Part shown: piece by piece, positions 9,198-17,650 of the stretch
How positions within the stretch are numbered: the first letter of the stretch is position 1
How the letters are laid out: each line of letters begins with the position of its first letter
NCBI RefSeq assembly: GCF_018448785.1
Contig: NZ_JAHCLU010000001.1
Span: 248,001-312,000, forward strand
Source of the DNA: Halomonas jincaotanensis
GTDB lineage: Bacteria; Pseudomonadota; Gammaproteobacteria; Pseudomonadales; Halomonadaceae
Length of the DNA: 64,000 bases
Direction: 5' to 3'
Notes under the pieces: generated by a model
The model's database searches: none
What the model was told of the DNA's origin: nothing
Seen by the model: the letters and a program-made list of their open reading frames with translations, nothing else
Program-made: the position numbers and the translations under genes

Positions 9198-9410
9198 GTG
9201 GCACCTCCTGTGCACGAGAGAACCTATCCACGAGGAAACCTATCAATGTAGACACCCCTTTGGCGTAGCAGAGGGTTAACCGCCATGCAAAGCCGAAAAA
9301 CGCGAACGCCGGCCTCGGTCTCCTTACTGTCCGAGTGGCGTGACCTCGGCAACGCAGTGGTCGGTTCCTGGACTGCTAGACTGAAGTCGAAACCACGATG
9401 GGAGGGCGCC

Positions 9411-11348
9411 ATGACAAGGCTCAACGTGACCCGCAAGCTGATCGAATCCCACCTATTGTCAGGCAGGATGGAGCCGGGCGAGGAGATCGGGCTTGCCATT
9501 GATCAGACCCTGACCCAGGACGCCACCGGCACCCTGGTAATGCTGGAATTCGAAGCCATGCAGATCGGCCGTGTGCGCACCGAGCTCTCAGCCCAGTACG
9601 TCGACCACAACCTCTTGCAGGAGGACTTCAAGAACCCCGACGACCACCTGTTCCTGCAGAGCGCCTGTCGCAAGTTCGGCGCCTGGTTCAGCCCGGCCGG
9701 CAACGGCGTCAGCCACCCGGTCCACCAGGAACGCTTCGGCATCCCCGGCAAGACCCTGGTCGGCTCAGACAGCCACACCCCGGCCGCCGGGGCACTGGGC
9801 ATGTTCGCCACCGGGGCCGGCGGCCTGGAGGTGGCCCTGGCCATGGCTGGCAAACCGCTCTACCTCAACATGCCCAGGGTGGTGGGGGTGGAGTTGACCG
9901 GCGAGTTGCCCGACTGGGTCAGCGCCAAGGACGTGGTGCTGGAGATGCTGCGCCGCTTCGACGTCAAGGGCGGCGTCGGCAGGGTCTTCGAATACTACGG
10001 CCCCGGCCTCGACGCCCTCTCCGCCATGGACCGTCACGTGATCGCCAACATGGGCACCGAGATGGGGGCCACGACCTCGGTGTTTCCCTCCGACGGTGAG
10101 GTGAAACGCTTCCTGGAGCGACAGGAGCGCGGCGACGCCTGGCAGGAGCTCACCGCCGACGACGGCGCCGACTACGACGAACACGTCGCGCTGGATCTGT
10201 CGACGCTGGAGCCGCTGATCGCCCTGCCGAGCAGCCCCGGCAACGTCAAGCCGGTGCACGAGGTCGCCGGCGAGGAGATCTACCAGGCCTATGTCGGCTC
10301 CTCGGCCAACCCCGGCTTCCGCGACTTCGCCGTACCGGCGATGATGGTCGAGGGCCGCCGGATAGCCCCTGGTGTCTCGTTCGACATCAATCCCACCTCG
10401 CGCCAGATTCTCGAGAACCTGACCACGGAGAGCTACCTGTCACGGTTAATCCATGGCGGTGCCCGCCTGCACCAGGCCGGCTGCAACGGCTGCATCGGCA
10501 TGGGCCAGGCACCAGCCACCGGCCGCAACAGCCTGCGCACAGTGCCCCGCAACTTCCCGGGACGCTCCGGCACCCCCGAGGATCGGGTCTTCCTGTGCAG
10601 CCCGGAAACCGCCACCGCCGCCGCCCTGACCGGCCGGATCACCGACCCCCGCGAACTGGACATGGACTACCCGCGCTTCGAGGAACCCGAACGCCTGACG
10701 ATCAACCGCGAGATGCTCGTCGCCCCCGCCGAGGACAGCGGTCTGGTGGAGCTGATCAAGGGCCCCAACGTGAAGAGTCTGCCTGATTTCGAGCCCATCT
10801 CGGCCGAGTTCGCCGGACCGGTGATGCTCAAGCTCGGCGACGACGTCTCCACCGACGAGATCATGCCCGCCGGGGCCGAGGTGCTGCCGCTGCGCAGCAA
10901 CATCCCGGCCATCGCAGAATACGTGTTCCGGGACGTCGACCCCGACTTCAGTCAGCGCGCCAAGGCGCTTGACGGCGACGGCTTCTTCCTCGTCGCCGGC
11001 CGGAACTACGGCCAGGGCTCGAGCCGCGAACACGCCGCCATCGCCCCGCGCTACCTGGGCCTGCGCGCGGTGTGTGCGATCTCCTACGGCCGCATCCACT
11101 GGCAGAACCTGGCCAACTTCGGCGTCGTGCCGTTGACCTTCGCCGACCCGGATGACCTCGATGCCATCGACCAGGAAGACGAACTGGCACTGGACGGCGT
11201 CATTTCGGCCCTGGAGAGCGGCGAGGAGGTGACGCTGCACAACCGCACCAAGAAGCAGCACTACACCATGCACCATGGTCTGTCGAAGCGGCAGGTCGAC
11301 ATGATCCGCCTCGGCAGCCTGATCAATCTGGTGCGCGAGGAGACATAG
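9411..11348 (+). CDS. Aconitate hydratase, Aquifex-type
   Basis: A 645-residue single-chain aconitase/isopropylmalate isomerase superfamily enzyme, expected to convert citrate to isocitrate or act on a related tricarboxylate in the cytosol. The start at 9411 is the first ATG in good context and fits the family length. Motifs: VGSDSHTPAAGALG, INPTSRQILENL, the Cys-x-x-Cys pair in HQAGCNGCIGMGQ, a later Cys in FLCSPETATAAALTG, and in the swivel domain GDDVSTDEIMPAGA and GRNYGQGSSREHAA. The segment that carries the first cluster cysteine in many aconitases (GSCTN) reads GSSANPG here. It stands alone between divergent and convergent neighbours, so it is not in a TCA operon. Confidence 0.88.
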   Translation: MTRLNVTRKLIESHLLSGRMEPGEEIGLAIDQTLTQDATGTLVMLEFEAMQIGRVRTELSAQYVDHNLLQEDFKNPDDHLFLQSACRKFGAWFSPAGNGVSHPVHQERFGIPGKTLVGSDSHTPAAGALGMFATGAGGLEVALAMAGKPLYLNMPRVVGVELTGELPDWVSAKDVVLEMLRRFDVKGGVGRVFEYYGPGLDALSAMDRHVIANMGTEMGATTSVFPSDGEVKRFLERQERGDAWQELTADDGADYDEHVALDLSTLEPLIALPSSPGNVKPVHEVAGEEIYQAYVGSSANPGFRDFAVPAMMVEGRRIAPGVSFDINPTSRQILENLTTESYLSRLIHGGARLHQAGCNGCIGMGQAPATGRNSLRTVPRNFPGRSGTPEDRVFLCSPETATAAALTGRITDPRELDMDYPRFEEPERLTINREMLVAPAEDSGLVELIKGPNVKSLPDFEPISAEFAGPVMLKLGDDVSTDEIMPAGAEVLPLRSNIPAIAEYVFRDVDPDFSQRAKALDGDGFFLVAGRNYGQGSSREHAAIAPRYLGLRAVCAISYGRIHWQNLANFGVVPLTFADPDDLDAIDQEDELALDGVISALESGEEVTLHNRTKKQHYTMHHGLSKRQVDMIRLGSLINLVREET

Positions 11349-11355
11349 CGTCGGA

Positions 11356-12141
11356 TCAGGCGGTAATGAAACGGTCACGGAAGGCGTCGACGATTTCGCG
11401 CAGCGGTGGGTCGAGCCGTTGCGTGGCTCCTTCGTGCAGATGGTCCGGTAAGCCGCCATGAAAGGCCTCAGCGATGCCGCCGGCGATACAGGCCATGGTG
11501 TCGGCATCGCCGCCCAGCGAGATGGCGTTGCGCATCGCGCCCTCGACGCTGTCGCTTTCGAGAAAGGCGACGATCGACGGCGGCACCGAACCTTGGCAAG
11601 AGACGTCGAACCCATACCCGGGGCGTAAAGCATCCAGGCGAGTACTGAGGTTGTAGCCGAAACGCGATTCGATCTGGCGCTTGATCTCGGCCTTGCCGGC
11701 ACCGTCGCGTGCCAGATAGATGGCTGCCGCCACGGCCTGAGCGCCGCGGATCCCCTCGGGGTGGTTGTGAGTGACCGAAGCGCTGCGTTTGGCTTCGTCC
11801 AGGGCGTCGTCGAGTGAGGGCGCCGCGAAGCCCACGGGGCTCACGCGCATCGCTGAGCCGTTGCCCCAGCTGTAATAGGGTGCCGTGTCGCGGCGCTCGG
11901 CCCAGCGTGCGAAATTGCCGCCGAAGCCGGCGTCGGGGTAGCGATGGTAATAGGCATGGAAGTGGGTGACGTAATCGCCACCGTGCAGCAGCGCCTCGGC
12001 AACGGCCACGCTGAGCACGGTATCGTCCGTGAAGGTGCTCCGTGCGACAAAGAGAGGAAAGTCGCGATGCTTGGTCCCGGCTCCTTCATGAACCGAGCCG
12101 ATGATGTCTCCAGCGATGGCGCCCAGCATAATGTCCTCCAT
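11356..12141 (-). CDS. ADP-ribosylglycohydrolase family protein
   Basis: A 261-residue cytosolic protein of the DraG/ARH fold, expected to remove ADP-ribose from proteins or small molecules using two Mg ions. Metal-binding motifs are visible: TFTDDTVLSVAV near residue 37, the region THNHPEGIRGAQAV, and GGDADTMACIAGGIAEA in the C-terminal third. The start could be the ATG at 12141 or an internal ATG four codons later (MLGAIAGDIIGS), where the DraG homology begins. It is convergent with the aconitase gene, 7 bases apart. No ADP-ribosyltransferase is seen nearby, so the substrate is unknown. Confidence 0.86.
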   Translation of the reverse strand: MEDIMLGAIAGDIIGSVHEGAGTKHRDFPLFVARSTFTDDTVLSVAVAEALLHGGDYVTHFHAYYHRYPDAGFGGNFARWAERRDTAPYYSWGNGSAMRVSPVGFAAPSLDDALDEAKRSASVTHNHPEGIRGAQAVAAAIYLARDGAGKAEIKRQIESRFGYNLSTRLDALRPGYGFDVSCQGSVPPSIVAFLESDSVEGAMRNAISLGGDADTMACIAGGIAEAFHGGLPDHLHEGATQRLDPPLREIVDAFRDRFITA

Positions 12142-12270
12142 TACTGCGTGATAAGGACTAGTCTAGATCATGCGATTTAGCGCCACTCGGGGTAGCCGCC
12201 CGATCCAGACTGGCATTGATGGGGTTCGTTGAAAGCTTAATTTACAATGAAGAACGGTTGCGTGGCTCAC

Positions 12271-12308
12271 AAGGAGCTTTAGGCATGACGGCACAATTTT
12301 GGCACTGA
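12271..12308 (+). other. Ribosome site plus 7-codon open frame ahead of the channel gene
   Basis: AAGGAG at 12271-12276 lies at ideal distance from the ATG at 12285. That ATG opens only seven codons (MTAQFWH) and stops with TGA at 12306, two bases before the best in-frame ATG of the channel gene at 12311. Removing one T from the TTTT run near 12298 would join this start in frame to the channel. So it is either a coupled leader peptide or the displaced real start after a one-base insertion. Confidence 0.5.
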
Positions 12309-12310
12309 TA

Positions 12311-12778
12311 ATGCCCCCGGATGAATCCGAGCTTGTCGTGGCGTCAGTCACCGCGATGGTGGTTGGCTTAGTGGTTGTTTTTCATTATGAAGTCATCAAG
12401 CTGCTGAATCGTTGGCACCCCCAGCCTCATCGCGAATTAAGCGGCGAGCGCCGAAACAGGTCGATTATACTGGCGGCCATTTTCACACTGCTTTTGGCGC
12501 ATGTGGCCGAGATCTGGTTGTTTGGCGCGGCCTTCTGGTATCTGCTGGGACAGGATGGATACGGGGCCATCGGTGGTTACCCCCATGTGACTCTACTCGA
12601 CTGCGTTTATTTTTCTGCGGCGAACTATACGACGGTAGGTTGGGGAGACCTGGCCGCGACCGGGCATATTCGCTTTTTAGCCGGCACAGAAGCATTGGTG
12701 GGTTTCATGATGATTACGTGGTCGGCGTCTTTCAGCTATCTGATCATGGCCCGTGCCTGGGGGCCGAACGAGAATTGA
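12311..12778 (+). CDS. Two-helix potassium-channel-like protein (Ion_trans_2 type)
   Basis: About 155 residues with hydrophobic helices near the N-terminus, in the middle (AAIFTLLLAHVAEIWLF) and at the C-terminus (GFMMITWSASFSYLIM). Before the last helix lies FSAANYTTVGWGDL, which matches the pore helix and selectivity filter of two-pore-domain K+ channels (TVGYGD, with Trp in place of Tyr). This predicts an inner-membrane cation channel, probably a tetramer. The ATG at 12311 has no good ribosome site of its own; the obvious one serves a short frame just upstream. A TTG at 12299 is also in frame. If the upstream start was lost by frameshift, expression may be reduced. Confidence 0.72.
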   Translation: MPPDESELVVASVTAMVVGLVVVFHYEVIKLLNRWHPQPHRELSGERRNRSIILAAIFTLLLAHVAEIWLFGAAFWYLLGQDGYGAIGGYPHVTLLDCVYFSAANYTTVGWGDLAATGHIRFLAGTEALVGFMMITWSASFSYLIMARAWGPNEN

Positions 12779-12822
12779 CGACTCTAATACGCACCCTTGT
12801 GTTCACTAGTGGTTGGCTGGTT

Positions 12823-13335
12823 TCATTCTTTGGCTCCTTTCTCCAGTGTTCCCAGCCATGCCACCTCCAAACGAAACGGTCCCGGCTGCCTGTCAGCAAT
12901 AAGCAATCCTACTTTCTGGATTGTCTCGGGATCGAGGGGCGGGGCATCCTCAAGCCGACGGCCGCGGAAGACGGCCTCAAACTCATGCCAGGGCAGACTG
13001 ATGTGCTGCCACTCGTCGGCAGGTGGCTGGAACAGTGCTCGGTAGGCCGCGCCATCGAACAGCTGGTTGTTGTACAAGCGCAACTGGTAGCGGCGGCCGT
13101 CGCCACGCACGTACAGCATCAAGCCTGAGTCAGCGCCCAACTGGAAATCCTCGGGGTCGCGGCGCACCGAGGCAAAGCCGCCGCCGTGCTCCAGCGACAG
13201 CTCACCGCTGAACACGCCGACGCCACCTTCCCCCCGCATATTCCCTCGGGAAACACCACCCATAACGTCGTCATTGATAGCCCGCCACCGTGGCGCCTCG
13301 TCCGCGTGCAGAAAGTCGATCAGGCGTGCTGCCAT
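12823..13335 (-). CDS. CIA30-family (complex I intermediate-associated 30-like) protein
   Basis: About 170 residues with the CIA30/NADH:ubiquinone oxidoreductase assembly-factor-like pattern: RWRAINDDVMGGVSRG near the N-terminus, the repeated beta-strand region FSGELSLEHGGGFASVRR, LRLYNNQLFDGAAYRA and WHEFEAVFRGR. The galactose-binding-like fold is expected; bacterial members have no settled role. There is no signal peptide. The ATG at 13335 (MAARLIDF) is preferred; an in-frame ATG at 13353 exists. It is convergent with the channel gene, 45 bases apart, and diverges from the nitroreductase remnant. Confidence 0.8.
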   Translation of the reverse strand: MAARLIDFLHADEAPRWRAINDDVMGGVSRGNMRGEGGVGVFSGELSLEHGGGFASVRRDPEDFQLGADSGLMLYVRGDGRRYQLRLYNNQLFDGAAYRALFQPPADEWQHISLPWHEFEAVFRGRRLEDAPPLDPETIQKVGLLIADRQPGPFRLEVAWLGTLEKGAKE

Positions 13336-13471
13336 GGGGGCCTCCGGGGCCACGTTTCGTCAGGTGTCCAGCTTGCCTGCCATGACACCCTCTGTCTTCT
13401 GCGGCATCACCGCCGCGATCGAAATGCGACGTACTCCGAGAGGCATCGGCCAACCAGTGTGAGGACGCTCA

Positions 13472-13792
13472 ATGACCTACGACGAGGCGGTGAAGAACAC
13501 CTGGGACCTGGATAGGGCGTCGCCGAAGGGCGAGGCCGAGTGGTACGAGACGCTCATCCGCTACGCCACCCTGACGCCCTCGGGCCACAATACCCAGTGC
13601 TGGCGGTTTCGGGTGGAGGAGGGCGCCATCTCCATCCTGCCCGACCTGACCCGGCGCACGCCGGTGGTCGACCCCGACGATCATCACCTCCATGTGTCGC
13701 TGGGGCTGTCCGGTGCTCGCCCTGACCTGGTGGTGCGCGTCGGCCGAGCCCCGGCCATGCCGCGCTCGCTGCGCCGCCCGGTGGGAAGCGTG
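13472..13792 (+). pseudogene. Nitroreductase (Acg-like) remnant with internal deletion
   Basis: The first about 78 codons match the N-terminal part of Acg-type FMN nitroreductase-like proteins (RYATLTPSGHNTQCWRF, then DPDDHHLHVSLG). The text then jumps directly to a segment typical of the C-terminus of the same family (PDLVVRVGRAPAMPRSLRRPV). The middle, about 200 residues with most of the flavin site, is missing, yet the frame is kept. The reading frame does not stop but runs on into a CPBP-protease-like sequence. Predicted to be inactive. Confidence 0.7.
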
Positions 13793-14092
13793 ATGCGCGA
13801 GCGCGCGCTGCTGCCCTTCCTGCTCATCACCTTCACCATTGCCTGGGGAATCCTCGCCGGCTACCTGTTCCTCAACGCGCCGATGAGCCTGGTGTTCGGT
13901 CCCATCACCGGCCATCATACACAGTTCTACTTGGCGGTCTATGCGCCCGCCATCGCGGCGTTGCTCGTCGTCTTCCACGGCGAGGGGCCCGGCGGCGTGC
14001 GTCGCCTGCTGGGGCGGCTCCTGCTGTGGCGTGCCCCTCGGCTGGTTTGCGTTCCTGTTGAGGGGGCCGTGACGGCGGTGGTCCCGACATGA
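13793..14092 (+). pseudogene. CPBP intramembrane protease N-terminal fragment, frameshifted
   Basis: From ATG 13793, in the same frame as the nitroreductase remnant, comes a membrane protein start (LLPFLLITFTIAWGILAGYL, then FYLAVYAPAIAALLVVF and VRRLLGRLLLW) typical of the N-terminal part of CPBP/CAAX-type proteases. After the LLLWR position near 14030 the conserved continuation PLGWFAFLL appears in another frame, and both frames stop soon after. The catalytic helices with the Glu-Glu and His motifs are absent. It is probably a broken gene. In-frame fusion with the preceding remnant looks accidental. Confidence 0.6.
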
Positions 14093-14128
14093 GCGCGCGC
14101 CTGTCCACGCTGCGTCCCGCCGCCCCGG

Positions 14129-14239
14129 CGCTTCACGGATCGCCTCTCCCGCCATGATGCCGTCCACGACGTCATCGCCGTGATGGAGGAGCTGGGCATC
14201 GAGCGGGCGTTCATGCGCCTCTCGTTCGCATCAGGCTAA
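14129..14239 (+). pseudogene. Short C-terminal protein remnant of unknown family
   Basis: An open frame ending at TAA 14237 reads RFTDRLSRHDAVHDVIAVM followed by EELGIERAFMRLSFASG. It has protein-like composition but no start codon in good context and no recognised family. The region 14093-14344 otherwise shows no gene. It lies between the CPBP remnant and the antiporter gene and is probably debris from the same rearrangement. Confidence 0.3.
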
Positions 14240-14344
14240 GTTCTGTGCAACGGGCTGGTTTATACTGTCGGGAGCAAGCGGAAGGGTGGACTGAAAAGAA
14301 AGCGCAATCAGCATGTTGCGTTATGAGATGTGAGGGCGGTCAAT

Positions 14345-16009
14345 ATGCTCGAGAGCGTGTTTGCCCAGATCGGGCTGGTCCTCGGTCTCGCCGTGCTGGG
14401 TGGCGTGCTGGCGCAGCAGCTGCGTCAGCCGCTGATCGTCGCCTTCATTGCCGTGGGCATCCTGCTCGGGCCTTCGGGCTTTAGCCTGGTGGAGCAACGC
14501 ACCGAGATCGAGCTGTTCGCCCGGCTCGGCATCGCTCTCCTGCTGTTCGTGGTGGGGCTGAAGCTCGACCTGCATATCATTCGGACCGTTGGGCCGGTGG
14601 CGCTCGCCTCCGGCCTGGGTCAGGTGGTCTTCACCTCGGCGACGGGGTACGTCATCGCACTGTGGCTCGGCATGTCGCCGGTGACCGCGCTCTACGTGGC
14701 CGTCGCCCTGACGTTTTCCAGCACCATCATCATCGTCAAGCTGCTGTCCGACAAGCGGGAAGTGGACGCCCTGCACGGCCGGATCGCGGTCGGCTTCCTC
14801 ATCGTGCAGGACATCGTGGTGGTCCTGGTGATGATCGGCCTGACCGCCTACGGCCAGGCCGACGGCGATGTCAACATGGCCTGGGAGGCCTTGCGGGTGC
14901 TGTTGACGGGGGCCGCCATGCTGGTGGGGCTGGCCCTGCTGATGCGCTACGTCCTGCCGGGGCTGCTGCATCGGCTGGCCCATTCCTCGGAGCTGCTGAT
15001 GCTCTTCGCCATCGCCTGGGCGGTCATCGGTGCCGTGGGCGGCGAAGTTCTGGGCTTCAGCAAGGAGGTTGGCGCCTTCCTCGCCGGCGTCTCCATTGCC
15101 TCGACCCCCTACCGCGAGCAGGTGGCCTCTCGCCTGGTGAGTCTTCGCGACTTCCTGCTGCTGTTCTTCTTCATCGAACTGGGGGCGACCCTGGACCTGG
15201 GCATGCTGGGCGCCCAGCTCGGCGCCTCGGCGATCCTTTCGCTCTTCGTCCTGATCGGCAATCCGCTGATCGTCATGGCCATCATGGGCCTCATGGGCTA
15301 CCGCAAGCGCACCGGCTTCCTCGCCGGCCTCACGGTCGCCCAGATCAGCGAGTTCTCCCTGATTCTTGCGGCGATGGGCCTGGCCCTGGGCCATCTGCAG
15401 GAGGAGACGGTAGGGCTGATCACCCTCGTTGGCCTGATCACCATCAGCGTCTCCACCTACATGATCCTCTATTCGCATCTCCTCTATGAGCGCATGGCAC
15501 CCTGGCTCTCGATCTTCGAGCGCCAGGTGCCGCACCGGGAACGCGATGACCTGGAGGATGCCAGCAATGATGTCGACGTCCTCCTGATCGGGCTGGGTCG
15601 CTATGGCGCGGCCCTGGCGGCAGACCTTCGGAAGCGCGGCTGTCGTCTGCTGGCGGTGGATTTCGATCCCACCACCGTCCAGCAGCATGTCCGCGATCGC
15701 TACCAGGTGTGCTACGGGGACGCGGAGGATCCGGAGTTTCTGGCTACCCTGCCGCTGCAACAGGCGCGCTGGGTCGTCAGCACCCTCCGGAACCCTGATA
15801 TTAATCGCATGATGCTTCATGGTCTTCGTCAGCAGGGATACCAGGGGAAGGTGGCGGTCGCCGTCTCCCAGTCTCGGGATGCCCGACGGTTCGAGCAGGA
15901 GGGCGTGGACCTGGTGCTGGTGCCTTACGCAGACGCCGCGAGGGAGGCCGCCATCCGGGTAATGGCGCCCCAGACGTCGGTCGAACCCCGGGGAGGGGAG
16001 AACGCATGA
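14345..16009 (+). CDS. CPA2-family monovalent cation:proton antiporter with TrkA-N domain
   Basis: A 554-residue protein. Residues 1-390 hold about 12 membrane helices in the Kef/YbaL pattern: QPLIVAFIAVGILLGPSG, RLGIALLLFVVGLKLD, LTFSSTIIIVKLLSDK and GAFLAGVSIASTPYREQV. From about 405 a cytosolic nucleotide-binding domain starts, with DVLLIGLGRYGAALAADL (Rossmann glycine motif) and LLAVDFDP. Predicted function: K+ or Na+ efflux in exchange for protons, gated by NAD(H). The ATG at 14345 is preferred to a GTG at 14330. The stop overlaps the following universal stress gene by ATGA, so the two are translationally coupled. Confidence 0.9.
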   Translation: MLESVFAQIGLVLGLAVLGGVLAQQLRQPLIVAFIAVGILLGPSGFSLVEQRTEIELFARLGIALLLFVVGLKLDLHIIRTVGPVALASGLGQVVFTSATGYVIALWLGMSPVTALYVAVALTFSSTIIIVKLLSDKREVDALHGRIAVGFLIVQDIVVVLVMIGLTAYGQADGDVNMAWEALRVLLTGAAMLVGLALLMRYVLPGLLHRLAHSSELLMLFAIAWAVIGAVGGEVLGFSKEVGAFLAGVSIASTPYREQVASRLVSLRDFLLLFFFIELGATLDLGMLGAQLGASAILSLFVLIGNPLIVMAIMGLMGYRKRTGFLAGLTVAQISEFSLILAAMGLALGHLQEETVGLITLVGLITISVSTYMILYSHLLYERMAPWLSIFERQVPHRERDDLEDASNDVDVLLIGLGRYGAALAADLRKRGCRLLAVDFDPTTVQQHVRDRYQVCYGDAEDPEFLATLPLQQARWVVSTLRNPDINRMMLHGLRQQGYQGKVAVAVSQSRDARRFEQEGVDLVLVPYADAAREAAIRVMAPQTSVEPRGGENA

Positions 16010-16971
16010 AACGTTTCCGGAACATCCTCCATGTCATCGAGCCCTCCGTCTCCCAGGAGGCCGGGCTCGCCCGGGCGGTATCGCTGGCGGAAAACAGCCA
16101 GGCGATGCTCACCCTCATCGATGTCATACCCGAGGAGCCGCTGGACCTCTCCCTGGCGCTTCGGGGGCCATCACCCGTCGCATTCAGGGAATCGGTGATG
16201 GCCGAGCGCCGGTCTCGGGTCGAGTCGCTGATCGCCCCCCATGCCGATCGGGTCGACCACCATATCGAGGTGCTGACCGGGATCAGATTCATCGAGGTCA
16301 TTCGGGCGGTGCTGCGGGGCGACCATGATCTCGTGATCAAGACGGCGGAAAACCCGGAGTGGAGCCGGCTGCTGTTCGGCAGCGATGACATGCACCTGAT
16401 GCGCAAGTGCCCCTGTCCGGTCTGGCTGATGAAGCCGGAGGAGACGCCGAACTACCGACGCATCGTTGCGGCCGTCGATGTCGATGTCCATCGTGACGTG
16501 CCGAACAAGCAGGTGCTCAACGACCGCATCCTCGACCTTGCCGCTTCTCTGGCCCTGTCGGACTTTGCCGAGCTGCATCTGGTGCATGCCTGGGATGCGC
16601 CGGAAGCCGGTTTCGTGGGCATCTGGGCCAACGACCCCGACACCACCGAGCGCCACATCGTCGAGATGGAACAGTCCCGTCACCAGGTCGGCATGGACAG
16701 ACTGACCTATAGACTTCGTGAGCGCATCGGTTCGGACGCCTATGGCTACCTGTCTCCCCGGGTTCACTTGCCCATGGGGGTGGCGCGCAAGCAGATTCCC
16801 AAGATGGTCGAGAAGCTGAGGGCGGACCTGGTCGTGATGGGCACGGTGGCGCGAACCGGCATCTCCGGTTTTATCATCGGCAACACGGCCGAAGCGGTGC
16901 TACATCAACTGCAGTGTTCGGTGCTGGCGCTGAAGCCGCCGGGGTTCGTCACGCCCGTCACACTGACGTGA
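16006..16971 (+). CDS. Tandem universal stress protein (UspE-like)
   Basis: A 321-residue cytosolic protein with two USP domains, about residues 1-145 (RNILHVIEPSVSQEAG) and 155-310 (YRRIVAAVDVDVHRDV). The second domain ends with the ATP-type signature GTVARTGISGFIIGNTAEAVL; the first has a weaker form near LLFGSDDMHLMRKC. It overlaps the antiporter stop by four bases, so a role in regulating or protecting the transporter during stress is plausible. USP domains also occur fused to some cation antiporters, which supports the link. Ligand (ATP or AMP) not tested. Confidence 0.88.
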   Translation: MKRFRNILHVIEPSVSQEAGLARAVSLAENSQAMLTLIDVIPEEPLDLSLALRGPSPVAFRESVMAERRSRVESLIAPHADRVDHHIEVLTGIRFIEVIRAVLRGDHDLVIKTAENPEWSRLLFGSDDMHLMRKCPCPVWLMKPEETPNYRRIVAAVDVDVHRDVPNKQVLNDRILDLAASLALSDFAELHLVHAWDAPEAGFVGIWANDPDTTERHIVEMEQSRHQVGMDRLTYRLRERIGSDAYGYLSPRVHLPMGVARKQIPKMVEKLRADLVVMGTVARTGISGFIIGNTAEAVLHQLQCSVLALKPPGFVTPVTLT

Positions 16972-17044
16972 TCCTGGCCCAGGGCCCCCATGGTCCGATT
17001 ACCTTGACGCACCGCACCGTGAAGGCGTCGGCCGCCGATGCCGC

Positions 17045-17466
17045 TCAGCGGCGCAGGTTGTCGATGGGCGGAATGCGACACAGGCGCAGAAGGATATTGC
17101 GACAGGCGTTGAGCCCAGGATACAGGCGGGCAGCGCGCCGGGGGCTGGCGAACAGGCGATACATCAGCCGGTTGAACATGCAGCTTCGCGTGCCCAGTAG
17201 AGTAGGCGATGCAGGGCGTCGCTGCCGTGATACCAGCGATCGCCGACCTGCAGGGCGAAGCCCTCGTCAAGGTCGATACCCCGGGCGCTGAGCTCGCGGC
17301 GTGCCTCGCTGTCCTGGCGCCCGTCGATCAGCTCGAGCTCGCCGACGTCGCGGCGAACGCGCTGCCAGCGTACATAGCGCCGACACATGGGGCAGTCGCC
17401 GTCGTAGACCAGCCGCAGACGGGGGCGGACCTCGTCGGGCGCCGGTGAATCGTTCGATCGTGACAC
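17045..17466 (-). pseudogene. DCC-family thiol-disulfide protein (DUF393), frameshifted
   Basis: The first 97 codons carry the DUF393/DCC signature LVYDGDCPMCRRYVRW and YHGSDALHRLLYWARE. The frame then ends at a TGA near 17164. Reading one frame over from about 17170 restores the family's C-terminal part: FNRLMYRLFASPRRAARLYP then NILLRLCRIPPI, ending at TGA 17045-17047. A single-base deletion near 17172 explains this. DCC proteins are small thioredoxin-fold-like oxidoreductases of unknown substrate; this copy is probably truncated, though the CPMC motif survives. Confidence 0.75.
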
Positions 17467-17650
17467 AGCGTGCCTCCTCTTGGCGGATGCCCTCCAGCCT
17501 ACGCCCGCCCCGCGTGCCGGGAAACCACCGGCGCGTGACCCGTGGGCGGCTGAGGCGGCTGCCGTTCCCGAGAGTAATCGGCTCGCCGCGCTCGCTTCCT
17601 GCCGCTAACATGAGCCTGACCGGGACGTCTTTCCTTCGGGTGAACCTACG

